Origin: Scatomorpha stercorigallinarum | GTDB taxonomy: Bacteria > Bacillota > Clostridia > Oscillospirales > Oscillospiraceae | Length of the DNA: 64,000 bases | Assembly (NCBI GenBank): GCA_944387865.1 | Contig: CALXGN010000010.1 | Span: 1-64,000, forward strand | Direction of reading: 5' to 3' | Shown here: one piece after another, positions 32,096 to 41,280 of the stretch | How positions within the stretch are numbered: the stretch's first letter is position 1 | Layout: each line of letters starts with the position of its first letter | The notes under the pieces: generated by a model | Database searches by the model: none | What the model saw: the letters and a program-made list of their open reading frames with translations, nothing else | What the model was told of the DNA's origin: nothing | Translations under genes and position numbers: made by a program

Positions 32096-33406
32096 ATGGA
32101 TTCCGTCGCGGAGGTATGGAAGAGCATATTGGAGATAATCGCCCGTGACATCACGCCCACGGCCTACAACACCTGGTTTGCGGACTGCGAGCCCGTGGAG
32201 CTGGAGGACTGCAAGCTGGTGCTGCACACGGCCACGGATTTCAAGCGCAACATAATCCAGTCCCGGTTCGGCTCCACGATCTGCGCCGCGCTCTACGACC
32301 TGTTCTCCTGCGAGTTCGAGCTGCAGGTCCTGGCGGGCGACGAGCTTGAGGAGTACCTCTCGCGCAAAAAGGGCCCAGACCATCTGCCGGAGATGGACGG
32401 CTACACCTTTGACCGCTTCGTCGTCGGCCCCTCGAACAAGTTCGCCCACGCGGCGGCCGTGGCCGTGGCGGAAAACCCCGGCAAGGCCTATAACCCCCTC
32501 TTCATCTACGGCAACTCCGGCCTTGGCAAGACGCACCTGCTGCTGGCCATCGGCGAGGAGATACACGCCCGCCACCCGGAAAAAAAGATAGCCTACGTGA
32601 AGGGCGACGATTTCACCAACCAGATGATACAGTCCGTGCAGTCCGGCACGGCGGAGGAGTTCCGCCAGAAATACCGCAACGTGGACCTCTTCCTGGTGGA
32701 CGACGTACAGTTCATCGCCGGCAAGCAGGCCACGCAGGAGGAATTCTTCCACACCTTCAACAACATCTACGAGGCCGGGCACCAGATCGTCATCACCTCC
32801 GACCGCCCGCCGCTGGAGATGTCGCTGCTGGACGACCGCCTGCGCACCCGCTTCGAGGGCGGGCTGATGGCGGACGTGCAGCCCCCCGACATCGAAACGC
32901 GCATGGCCATCATCCGCAACAAGGCCGCCCAGCTGGGCATGATCCTGCCGGACGACGTGGTGGAGTACATCGGCGAGAACATCACGGCCAACATCCGCCA
33001 GATAGAGGGCGTGGTCAAGCGCCTGACGGCCTATAAGGAGATACTCAACGACACCATCACCATAAATTCCGTCAAGCGCGCCATCAAGGACGTCATCCGC
33101 GTCGGCGAATACATCCCCACGCCGGACGTCATCATCGAAGAGACCGCCCGCTACTACTCCCTCTCGCCGGACGACCTGCGCGGCCAGCGCCGCAGCAAAA
33201 ACATCGCCATGGCCCGCCAGATATCCATGTACCTCATGCGCAGCCTGACGAACCTCTCCCTGCTCGACATCGGCGAGCAGTACGAGGGCCGCAACCACTC
33301 CACCGTCCTCAGCTCCGTGCGCAAGGTGGAGGACCTCATAAAAAAAGACCCCGAAGTGGCCAGCACTGTGCGAGACATCTCCTCCAATATCAACTCCCGC
33401 TCGTAA
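32096..33406 (+). CDS. dnaA: chromosomal replication initiator DnaA
   Basis: A 436-residue DnaA. Domain I (VWKSILEIIARDITPTAYNTWFADCEPVELED), a short linker, the AAA+ domain III with Walker A GNSGLGKTH and Walker B LFLVDDVQFIAGK, and domain IV with the DNA-recognition helix ending GRNHSTVLSSVRKV. It binds DnaA boxes and melts oriC. TTGGGAGGATC precedes ATG 32096. The gene heads a conserved replication cluster, and the probable origin lies right after it. Confidence 0.98.
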   Translation: MDSVAEVWKSILEIIARDITPTAYNTWFADCEPVELEDCKLVLHTATDFKRNIIQSRFGSTICAALYDLFSCEFELQVLAGDELEEYLSRKKGPDHLPEMDGYTFDRFVVGPSNKFAHAAAVAVAENPGKAYNPLFIYGNSGLGKTHLLLAIGEEIHARHPEKKIAYVKGDDFTNQMIQSVQSGTAEEFRQKYRNVDLFLVDDVQFIAGKQATQEEFFHTFNNIYEAGHQIVITSDRPPLEMSLLDDRLRTRFEGGLMADVQPPDIETRMAIIRNKAAQLGMILPDDVVEYIGENITANIRQIEGVVKRLTAYKEILNDTITINSVKRAIKDVIRVGEYIPTPDVIIEETARYYSLSPDDLRGQRRSKNIAMARQISMYLMRSLTNLSLLDIGEQYEGRNHSTVLSSVRKVEDLIKKDPEVASTVRDISSNINSRS

Positions 33407-33636
33407 CGAACATTTTGTTCGCCTGTTCACAAAATGCTGTTGAACCGCTGTTGATATCTGTCGGTAATTTTTTCAACTCATTTACGCTGTTCACAACGGC
33501 AAAAAGCCAAACAAAGTTTTCAACACCAAACACCCGCGCCACAGCTCGCTTTTTCCCGCTTTTCAACACCTCTCATCCCCTACTGCTACTGCTACTAAAA
33601 ATCATCCTATCCTTTCTATCCTCAGGAGGCACGAAC
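33407..33636. other. probable chromosomal replication origin (oriC)
   Basis: The AT-richer dnaA-dnaN intergenic region holds DnaA-box-like 9-mers: TGTTCACAA at 33424 and 33488; TTTTCAACA at 33517 and 33560; TTTTCAACT at 33470; and TTCAACA on the other strand near 33438. Past the last box is CATCCCC, then bases 33580-33597, whose lower strand reads 3'-GAT-GAC-GAT-GAC-GAT-GAT-5', resembling the DnaA-trio unwinding element of bacterial origins. The boxes differ from the TTATCCACA consensus, so assignment rests on clustering and context. Confidence 0.75.
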
Positions 33637-34749
33637 ATGAAATTTTCCTGCGACAAGCACCTCATACAGTCCGCCGCCGCCACCGCCGCGCGCGCGGCCT
33701 CGGCCAAAAGCCCGATCCCCGCGCTGGAGGGCCTGCTCATCCAGGCCGGCGCCGGCGTGCGCCTGACGGGCTACGACCTCAAGAAGGGCATCTACACCAC
33801 CATCGAGGCGGAGGTAGAGCGCCCCGGCTCCGCCGTGCTCAACGCCCGGCTGTTCACGGAGATGCTCCGCCGCCTGCCGGACGGCATCGTCACCGTGGAG
33901 GTGGACGGCAAGAACGCCGTCAAGGTGAAGTGCGGCCGCAGCGCCTATGACTTCATCGCCATCGACGCCGCCGAGTACCCTGAGCTGCCGGAGATGGACG
34001 AGGCGGAGGCCGTCTCCCTCCCGCAGAAGACGCTCAAGGCGATGATAGACGAGACGATATTCGCCGTCTCCACCAACGAGAGCCGCCCCGTCTACATGGG
34101 CAGCATGTTCGAGATCGGCGGCGGCCAGCTTACCGTCGTCTCCGTGGACGGCTACCGCCTGGCGCTGAGGCGCGAAAAACTGGAGGGCAGCGGCCGCGAC
34201 GGGCTCAGCTTCATCATCCCCGGCGCCGCCCTGCAGGACATCAGCCGCATCTGCGCGGACAGCGAAGACGCCGTGCTGATAAACGTCGGCGCGAAGCACG
34301 TCACCTTCACCATCGGCGAGACGGTCGTCATCTCCCGCCGCCTGGAGGGCGACTTCCTCAACTACCGCCGCGCCGTGCCGGACAATTTCCGCTTCAAGAT
34401 GAAGATAAGCCGCGAGGAGTTCCTCTCCGTGGTAGACCGCGTCTCCCTGGTGGTGGACGAGAAGATAAAGAGCCCCCTGCGCCTGGTGTTCGGGGACGGC
34501 AACATAGACTTCGCCTGCGTCACGCCCGTGGGCCGGGCGGAGGACGTCTGCACCTGCTCCGGCGAGGGCGGCGACACGGAGATCGGCTTCAACGACCGCT
34601 ATCTGCGCGACGCGCTGCGCGCCGCCCCGGCGGACGAGCTGGAAGTGTGCATCAACACCGGCTCCTCCCCCTGCGTTTTCCTGCCGGCGGACGGCGGCGA
34701 CGGCTTCATCTACATGGTGCTGCCCGTGCGCCTGCGCTCCGGGGAATGA
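33637..34749 (+). CDS. dnaN: DNA polymerase III sliding clamp (beta subunit)
   Basis: A 370-residue beta clamp of normal length with three repeated clamp domains. MKFSCDKHLIQSAAATAARAASAKSPIPALEGLLI is the classical N-terminus, and the C-terminal IYMVLPVRLRS matches the family end (M-P-x-R). It encircles DNA and tethers polymerase III. CAGGAGGC precedes the ATG at 33637. Second gene of the dnaA cluster. Confidence 0.97.
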   Translation: MKFSCDKHLIQSAAATAARAASAKSPIPALEGLLIQAGAGVRLTGYDLKKGIYTTIEAEVERPGSAVLNARLFTEMLRRLPDGIVTVEVDGKNAVKVKCGRSAYDFIAIDAAEYPELPEMDEAEAVSLPQKTLKAMIDETIFAVSTNESRPVYMGSMFEIGGGQLTVVSVDGYRLALRREKLEGSGRDGLSFIIPGAALQDISRICADSEDAVLINVGAKHVTFTIGETVVISRRLEGDFLNYRRAVPDNFRFKMKISREEFLSVVDRVSLVVDEKIKSPLRLVFGDGNIDFACVTPVGRAEDVCTCSGEGGDTEIGFNDRYLRDALRAAPADELEVCINTGSSPCVFLPADGGDGFIYMVLPVRLRSGE

Positions 34750-34755
34750 CGCGCG

Positions 34756-34974
34756 ATGAGGACGGATATCATCAATATTGAGACGGAGTTTATCAAGCTG
34801 GACAGCTTTTTGAAGCTCGCCGGGGCGTGCGAGACGGGCGGCGAGGCCAAGATCGCCATCGCCGATGGCCTGGTGCGGGTGAACGGCGAGCCCTGCCTGA
34901 TGCGCGGCAAAAAACTCCGGGCCGGGGACGAAGTGGCCTTTGACGGCGCGCTCTACAGGGTGGAGGGCGCATGA
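34756..34974 (+). CDS. yaaA: S4-domain RNA-binding protein YaaA
   Basis: A 72-residue S4 domain protein (FIKLDSFLKLAGACETGGEAKIAIADGLVRVNGEPCLMRGKKLRAGDEVAF), always found between dnaN and recF in Bacillota; linked in Bacillus to ribosome assembly. It starts 6 nt after dnaN and overlaps recF by 4 nt. Confidence 0.92.
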   Translation: MRTDIINIETEFIKLDSFLKLAGACETGGEAKIAIADGLVRVNGEPCLMRGKKLRAGDEVAFDGALYRVEGA

Positions 34975-36071
34975 GGGTCGAGCGCATCGCCCTCTCCGGC
35001 TTCCGCAACTATGAACAGGAGTGCGTGGAGTTCTCCGGCGCCACGAACGTCATCAAGGGCGAGAACGGCCAGGGCAAGACCAACCTGCTGGAGGCCGTCT
35101 ACATGCTCACCTGCGGCAGGAGCTTCCGCACGCGGCTGGACCGCGAGCTGGTGGGCTTTGGCTTCTCCAACGCCGAGATACTGGCAGATGTGGAGAGCCA
35201 CGGCCGCGAACAGACCGTGAGGATCGTGCTCACGCCCGGGCAGCGCAAGCAGATAACGGTGAACGCCGTGAAAAAAAGCGCCTCGGAGCTCTCCGGCGGC
35301 CTCAACAGCGTCCTCTTCTGCCCGGACGACCTCGACCTGGTGCGCGAGGGGGCGGCCGTCCGCCGGCGGCTGATGGACGCGGCCATCGGCCAGCTGCGGC
35401 CCAATTACGCCAAGCTCGCCGGCGAATACGCCCGGCTCTACGACCAGAAGAGCGCCATACTGCGCGACTGGCGGGAAAAGCCCTCGCTGCTGGACGCGCT
35501 GGACGATTTTTCCGCGCGCATGTGCGCCGTCTCGGCAAAGCTCATCCGTTACCGCGCGGCCTTCGTCAAGCGCCTGGCGGAGGCGGCCACGCCCATCCAC
35601 CGCGAGTTTTCCGGCGGGGCGGACGAGCTGCGGCTCGAATACGCCACGGTCTCCACGGTGGACGACCCCTTTAAGAGCGAAAAGGAGATATTCTACCGCG
35701 TCTGCGAGCACCAGGAGGCCCACCGCCGCGCGGAGATAGACTCCGGCCAGTGCCTCACCGGCGCGCACAAGGACGATATAGCAATCAGCATCAACGGCCG
35801 CAGCGCCCGCACCTTCGGCTCGCAGGGGCAGAAGCGCACGGCGGCGCTCTCGATAAAGCTCGCCGAGCGGGAGATCTTCCTGCAGGAGACGGGCGAATAC
35901 CCCGTGCTGCTGCTGGACGACGTGCTCAGCGAGCTGGACGCGAAGCGGCAGGACTACGTCCTCAACCGCATCGGCTCCGGGCAGACGCTCATCACCTGCT
36001 GCGAAGATGATGGCATAGCGAAGCGCACGGGCGCGCGCGTGCTCACCATCTCGGGAGGGAGGCTCATATGA
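34971..36071 (+). CDS. recF: recombination mediator RecF
   Basis: A 366-residue SMC-like ATPase. Walker A GENGQGKTN (~residues 30-38), signature FGSQGQKRTAALSIKLAE and Walker B VLLLDDVLSELD are intact. It loads RecA at single-strand gaps. The start ATG overlaps the yaaA stop; its own stop overlaps remB. Length is standard. Confidence 0.97.
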   Translation: MRVERIALSGFRNYEQECVEFSGATNVIKGENGQGKTNLLEAVYMLTCGRSFRTRLDRELVGFGFSNAEILADVESHGREQTVRIVLTPGQRKQITVNAVKKSASELSGGLNSVLFCPDDLDLVREGAAVRRRLMDAAIGQLRPNYAKLAGEYARLYDQKSAILRDWREKPSLLDALDDFSARMCAVSAKLIRYRAAFVKRLAEAATPIHREFSGGADELRLEYATVSTVDDPFKSEKEIFYRVCEHQEAHRRAEIDSGQCLTGAHKDDIAISINGRSARTFGSQGQKRTAALSIKLAEREIFLQETGEYPVLLLDDVLSELDAKRQDYVLNRIGSGQTLITCCEDDGIAKRTGARVLTISGGRLI

Positions 36072-36316
36072 GCGGCACATACCTGCACCTCGGCGGGCAG
36101 TACGTGGTGCCCAGGGCGTCCGTCGCCGGGATATTTGACATCGACAACACCACCTCCGCCCGGTCCACGCGCGAAATGCTCGCGGCCGCCGAAAAAAACG
36201 GAGAGGTGATAAACGCGGCGGAGGACCTGCCAAGGTCCTTCGTTCTGTGTGAAGAGGGCGGGAGGCGGCGCGTCTACCTCTCCCAGCTCTCGCCCGCCGC
36301 ACTGCAGCGGCGGTGA
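36068..36316 (+). CDS. remB: RemB/YaaB-like DUF370 regulator
   Basis: An 82-residue DUF370 protein (YLHLGGQYVVPRASVAGIFDIDNTT...INAAEDLPRSFVLCEEGGRRRVYLSQLSPAALQRR), the usual gene between recF and gyrB in Bacillota (yaaB/remB). Relatives of RemA bind DNA and control matrix genes in Bacillus; the role here is unproven. ATG overlaps the recF stop. Confidence 0.88.
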   Translation: MSGTYLHLGGQYVVPRASVAGIFDIDNTTSARSTREMLAAAEKNGEVINAAEDLPRSFVLCEEGGRRRVYLSQLSPAALQRR

Positions 36317-36353
36317 TACCGCATCAATGCTGAAAGAAAAGGATGTTTAGCGC

Positions 36354-38285
36354 ATGTCCGATATCAATGAGAAAATAACACAGGAATACGACGCCAGCCA
36401 GATACAGGTGCTCGAGGGGCTGGAGGCCGTGCGCCTCCGCCCCGGCATGTACATCGGCTCCACCTCTGCTTCCGGGCTGCACCACCTTGTCTACGAGATC
36501 GTCGACAACGCGATCGACGAGTCCCTCGCCGGATATTGCAATCACATAGAAGTCACCATAGAGCCGGGGGACGTGATCTGCGTGGCGGACAACGGCCGCG
36601 GCATCCCCGTGGACATACAGGGCCAGACCGGCAAGCCCGCGCTCGAGGTAGTGTACACCGTACTGCACGCCGGCGGCAAGTTCGGCGGCGGCGGATACAA
36701 GGTCTCCGGCGGCCTGCACGGCGTGGGCGCGAGCGTGGTGAACGCCCTCTCCGACTGGCTGGAAGTGAGCGTGCACAAGAACGGGCAGATTTATCAGATG
36801 AAGTTCTCCCGCGGCGAGATAACCCAGCCGATGACCATCGTCGGCGAGACGGACCACACCGGCACCGTCGTGCGCTTCCACCCGGACCCGGAGATGTTCG
36901 AGGAGACCGTGTTTGACTACGACACGCTGCACACCCGCATGCGCGAGCAGGCGTTTTTGAACGCCGGGCTGAAGATAAGCACGGAGGACAAGCGCCCCGG
37001 CCAGGAGCAGAAGGACGTCATGCTCTATGAGGGCGGAATACGCGAATTCGTAAAGTATATAAACCGCAACAAGAACGAGCTGCACCCTGAAGTCATCTAC
37101 ATGTCCGGCGGGCGCGAGGACTCCGAGTGCGAGATAGCCATGCAGTATAACGACGGCTATAACGAGATCCTCGTCTCCTTCGCCAACAACATCCACACGC
37201 CGGAGGGCGGCATGCACGAGACGGGCTTCAAGTCCGCGCTCACTCGCGTCCTGAACGCCTACGGCAAAAAGGTGAACATCCTCAAGGAGGGCGAGAGCGT
37301 CTCCGGCGAGGACTGCCGCGAGGGCCTTACCGCCGTGATCTCCGTGAAGCTCACGAACCCCCAGTTCGAGGGACAGACAAAGGCGAAGCTGGGCAACAGC
37401 GACATGCGCACGCTTGTGGACAGCGTCGTGAGCGCCAGGCTCGAGCAGTTCCTGGAGGAGAACCCCTCAGTCGGCCGCACGATACTGGAAAAGGCCCAGA
37501 CGGCCAGCAAGGCGCGCGAGGCCGCGCGCAAGGCCCGCGAGAACATCCGCCGCAAGAACGCGCTGGAGGGCTCCACCCTCCCCGGCAAGCTGCGCGACTG
37601 CAACGAGCGCGACCCGGCCCTCACCGAGCTCTACATCGTCGAGGGCGACAGCGCCGGCGGCAGCGCCACCAGCGGCCGCGACAGCCGCTTCCAGGCCATC
37701 CTCCCCCTCTGGGGCAAGATGCTGAACGTGGAAAAGGTGCGCGAGGAAAAGGTCTACAGCAACGACAAGCTGAACCCTGTGATAACCGCCCTCGGCGCCG
37801 GGCTCGGCGAGGATTTCGACATCGCCAAACTCCGCTACCACAAGATCATCATCATGGCCGATGCCGACGTGGACGGCAGCCATATCCGCACACTGCTGCT
37901 CACCTTTTTCTTCCGCTATATGCGCCCGCTCATCGACCACGGCTATGTGTACGCCGCCGTGCCGCCGCTCTACAAGCTCACGCGCGGCAAGCAGAGCCGC
38001 GTGGCCTATTCGGACGCCGAGCGCGACCGCGTCAGCGCCGAACTGCGCGGCGACAACCCCAACGCCAAGGTCGATATCAGCCGCTTCAAGGGCCTGGGCG
38101 AGATGGACCCCCACGAGCTGTGGGAGACGACCATGAACCCGGAGACGCGCACGCTCAAGCGCATCGAGCTGGACGACGCCGTCAAGGCCGACGAGATATT
38201 CACCATCCTCATGGGCGAGAAGGTCGAGCCGAGGAAGGAATTCATCGAGCAGAACGCCAAATACGTCGTCAACCTGGACGTCTGA
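36354..38285 (+). CDS. gyrB: DNA gyrase subunit B
   Basis: A 643-residue type II topoisomerase B subunit. GHKL ATPase motifs (EIVDNAIDESLAGYC; DNGRGIPVD; GGLHGVGASVVNALS), the transducer QTKAKLGNSDMR, and the TOPRIM metal site (YIVEGDSAGGSA; MADADVDGSHIRTLLLTF) are complete. The C-terminal FKGLGEMDPHELWETTMNP is typical. It hydrolyses ATP to drive negative supercoiling with GyrA. ATG 36354 follows AAAAGGATG. Confidence 0.97.
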   Translation: MSDINEKITQEYDASQIQVLEGLEAVRLRPGMYIGSTSASGLHHLVYEIVDNAIDESLAGYCNHIEVTIEPGDVICVADNGRGIPVDIQGQTGKPALEVVYTVLHAGGKFGGGGYKVSGGLHGVGASVVNALSDWLEVSVHKNGQIYQMKFSRGEITQPMTIVGETDHTGTVVRFHPDPEMFEETVFDYDTLHTRMREQAFLNAGLKISTEDKRPGQEQKDVMLYEGGIREFVKYINRNKNELHPEVIYMSGGREDSECEIAMQYNDGYNEILVSFANNIHTPEGGMHETGFKSALTRVLNAYGKKVNILKEGESVSGEDCREGLTAVISVKLTNPQFEGQTKAKLGNSDMRTLVDSVVSARLEQFLEENPSVGRTILEKAQTASKAREAARKARENIRRKNALEGSTLPGKLRDCNERDPALTELYIVEGDSAGGSATSGRDSRFQAILPLWGKMLNVEKVREEKVYSNDKLNPVITALGAGLGEDFDIAKLRYHKIIIMADADVDGSHIRTLLLTFFFRYMRPLIDHGYVYAAVPPLYKLTRGKQSRVAYSDAERDRVSAELRGDNPNAKVDISRFKGLGEMDPHELWETTMNPETRTLKRIELDDAVKADEIFTILMGEKVEPRKEFIEQNAKYVVNLDV

Positions 38286-38329
38286 GCGGCTTTACGCCAC
38301 ATTTTCACAACATTTAAGGTGGTACCCAA

Positions 38330-40828
38330 ATGGCCAAAGATTATAAGCCCGAGGATATAATGTTCCCCGACCAGAAGATCGTCACGAGCGAGATCGTGAG
38401 CGAGATGAAGTCCAGCTTCATCGACTACGCGATGAGCGTCATCGTGGCGCGCGCTCTGCCGGACGTGCGCGACGGGCTCAAGCCCGTCCACCGCCGCATC
38501 CTCTACGCCATGTACGAGGACGGCCTCACCTCCGACAAGCCTTTCAAGAAATCCGCCACCTGCGTGGGCGACGTGCTGGGCCGCTACCACCCGCACGGCG
38601 ACGCCTCGGTGTACGACGCGCTGGTGCGCCTGGCGCAGGATTTCTCCATGCGCTACCCGCTGGTGGACGGCCACGGCAACTTCGGCTCGATAGACGGCGA
38701 CCCCCCCGCGGCCTACCGTTATACGGAGGCGCGCATGTCCCGCATCTCCGACGAGATGCTGCGCGACCTGGAAAAGGACACCGTGGACTGGGACCCGAAC
38801 TTCGACGAGAGCCGCAAGGAACCCCGTGTCCTCCCCGCCCGCTTCCCGAACCTGCTGGTGAACGGCTCGAGCGGCATCGCCGTCGGCATGGCGACGAACA
38901 TACCCCCCCACAACCTCACCGAGGTCATAAACGCCTGCATCTGCGTGCTTGAGAACCCGGACGCCACGCTCAGCGACCTGATGCAGCACGTCACCGGCCC
39001 GGACTTCCCCACCAGGGGCATAATAATGGGCCGCAGCGGCATCCGCGCGGCCTACGCCACCGGCCGCGGCAAGGTCATCATCCGCGCGCGCACGGAGATG
39101 GAGGAGTACGGCCACGACCGCATCCGCATCATCGTCACCGAGCTGCCCTATCAGGTGAACAAGCGCCAGCTCATTGAAAACATGGCCGACCAGGTGCGCG
39201 ATAAGCGCCTGGACGGCATCTCCGGCCTGCGCGACGAGAGCGACCGCAACGGCATGCGCATCGTCATCGAGCTCAAGCGGGACGCCAACCCCCAGGTGGT
39301 GCTCAACCGCCTCTTCGCGCAGACGCAGCTGCAGACGAGCTTTTCCATCAACATGCTCGCGCTGGTGAACGACCAGCGCGCGCCGAAGATACTCTCCCTG
39401 CGCCATATCATCGACGAGTACCTCTCCTACCAGGAAGAGCTCATCGTCCGCCGCACGAGATACGACCTGAAAAAGGCCCAGGAGCGCGCCCACCTGCTGA
39501 AAGGGCTGCTCATCGCCCAGGACAACATCGACGAGGTCATCCGCATCATCCGCGAGAGCTACGACGACGCCAAGGAAAACCTCATGCGCCGCTTCGCGCT
39601 GGACGACGTGCAGGCCCAGGCCATACTGGACATGCGCCTGAAGGCCCTGCAGGGCCTCGACCGCGAGAAGCTGGAGAAGGAGTTCGCCGAGCTCGAAGAG
39701 CGCATCGCCTATTTTGAGTCCCTGCTGGCCGACCCGGAGAAGATCAAGGGCGTGCTGAAGGAAGAACTCACCGCCATCCGCGACAAATACGGCGACGGGC
39801 GCAAGACGGAGATCCAGGATGTGGAGGACGAGATCGACGTCGAGGACCTCATCGAGGAGGAGGAGTGCGTCTATACCCTCACGCACGGCGGCTACATTAA
39901 GCGCCTGCCCGCCAGCGAATACCGCGCGCAGGGCCGCGGCGGCAAGGGCATAAAGGCCATGACCACCCGCGAGGAGGACTATGTGGAAACCGTGTTCACG
40001 GCCTCCACTCACGACAACATCCTCTTCTTCACCAGCCTTGGCCGCTGCTACCGCAAGAAGGGCTACCAGATACCGGAGGCCGGCCGCACGGCGAGGGGCA
40101 CGAACATCGTGAACATCATCCCTGCCGAGAGCGGCGAGCGCGTGAACGCCATGTTGCACGTGCGGGACATGGATCTGGAGATGTTCATCGTGATGGTGAC
40201 GAAAAACGGCACCGTCAAGCGCATGCGCCTGGACGCCATCAGGAACATCCGCAAGAGCGGCATCCGCGCGCTGAACATAGACGAGGGCGACGAGCTCATC
40301 TCCGTCCGCCTGACGGACGGCAAGCAGAACATCCTCATCGCCACCCACGACGGCTACGCCATCTGCTTCGACGAGAACGACGTGCGCCCGATGGGCCGCG
40401 AGGCCGTGGGCGTGCGCGGCATAAAGCTCCGCGAGGGCGACTGGGCCGTGGGCGCCGGCAGGGCGGGCGCGGGCAGCGCGCTGCTCTCCGTCACCGAAAA
40501 CGGCTACGGCAAGCGCACGGCCATCGAGGAATACCTGCGCGGCGGCGAGGACGCCGGCCCGCAGAAGCGCGGCGGCATGGGCGTGAAGAACTATAACTGC
40601 ACGGAAAAGACCGGCTATGTGGCGGACGTGAAGGTCGTCTCCGAGGACGACGACGTGCTCATCGTGGCCGACGACGGCACCATCATCCGCACGGGCGCCG
40701 GCAGCATCAGCCTGCTGGGCCGCGCCACGCAGGGCGTGCGCGTCATGCGCCCCAACCCGGGCGCGAAGGTCATCTCCGTCGCCCGCACGGACCGCGAGGA
40801 GAGCGCCGCGCAGCCGGAGGAAGAATGA
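38330..40828 (+). CDS. gyrA: DNA gyrase subunit A
   Basis: An 832-residue GyrA with catalytic Tyr131 in AAYRYTEARMS, an intact breakage-reunion domain and a C-terminal beta-pinwheel containing the GyrA box QGRGGKG, which marks a gyrase rather than topoisomerase IV. In the quinolone-resistance-determining region the sequence is HPHG-D91-A92-S93-V-Y-D96: Ala occupies the position of E. coli Ser83, while Asp87 is conserved. AAGGTGG precedes the ATG; the stop overlaps rnhA. Confidence 0.97.
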   Translation: MAKDYKPEDIMFPDQKIVTSEIVSEMKSSFIDYAMSVIVARALPDVRDGLKPVHRRILYAMYEDGLTSDKPFKKSATCVGDVLGRYHPHGDASVYDALVRLAQDFSMRYPLVDGHGNFGSIDGDPPAAYRYTEARMSRISDEMLRDLEKDTVDWDPNFDESRKEPRVLPARFPNLLVNGSSGIAVGMATNIPPHNLTEVINACICVLENPDATLSDLMQHVTGPDFPTRGIIMGRSGIRAAYATGRGKVIIRARTEMEEYGHDRIRIIVTELPYQVNKRQLIENMADQVRDKRLDGISGLRDESDRNGMRIVIELKRDANPQVVLNRLFAQTQLQTSFSINMLALVNDQRAPKILSLRHIIDEYLSYQEELIVRRTRYDLKKAQERAHLLKGLLIAQDNIDEVIRIIRESYDDAKENLMRRFALDDVQAQAILDMRLKALQGLDREKLEKEFAELEERIAYFESLLADPEKIKGVLKEELTAIRDKYGDGRKTEIQDVEDEIDVEDLIEEEECVYTLTHGGYIKRLPASEYRAQGRGGKGIKAMTTREEDYVETVFTASTHDNILFFTSLGRCYRKKGYQIPEAGRTARGTNIVNIIPAESGERVNAMLHVRDMDLEMFIVMVTKNGTVKRMRLDAIRNIRKSGIRALNIDEGDELISVRLTDGKQNILIATHDGYAICFDENDVRPMGREAVGVRGIKLREGDWAVGAGRAGAGSALLSVTENGYGKRTAIEEYLRGGEDAGPQKRGGMGVKNYNCTEKTGYVADVKVVSEDDDVLIVADDGTIIRTGAGSISLLGRATQGVRVMRPNPGAKVISVARTDREESAAQPEEE

Positions 40829-41280
40829 AGGAAGTCACCATCTATACGGACGGGGCCTGTTCCGGCAACCCCGGCCCCGGCGGCTGGGCGGCCATCCTCA
40901 TCTACGGCAAACATGAAAAGGAGCTCTCCGGCGGCGAGGAGGAGACCACGAACAACCGCATGGAGCTCTCCGGCGCCATCGCCGCCCTCGGCGCGCTCAC
41001 CGAGCGCTGCTCCGTCACGCTCTATACGGACTCGCAGTATATCGAGCGCGCCGTAAACGAGCACTGGCTGGACGGCTGGAAAAAGCGCGGCTGGCGGCGC
41101 AGGGAGGGCCCCGTGAAGAACCTCGAGCTCTGGCAGGAGCTGGACCGCCTGCTGGGCGAGCACTCCGTCGCCGTCCGCTGGGTGAAGGGCCACGCGGAGA
41201 ACGAATACAATAACCGCTGCGACGCCCTGGCCGTCCGCCGCCGCGACGAATACGCCGCTCTCAGGGAGGGGAAACGTTGA
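40825..41280 (+). CDS. rnhA: ribonuclease HI
   Basis: A 151-residue RNase H1 with the four acidic catalytic residues in TDGACSGNPGPGGW, NNRMELSGA, LYTDSQY and NNRCDALA. It cuts the RNA strand of RNA-DNA hybrids. Overlaps gyrA by 4 nt (ATGA) and the ABC transporter gene by 4 nt (TTGA), an unusual extension of the gyr operon. Confidence 0.95.
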   Translation: MKEVTIYTDGACSGNPGPGGWAAILIYGKHEKELSGGEEETTNNRMELSGAIAALGALTERCSVTLYTDSQYIERAVNEHWLDGWKKRGWRRREGPVKNLELWQELDRLLGEHSVAVRWVKGHAENEYNNRCDALAVRRRDEYAALREGKR

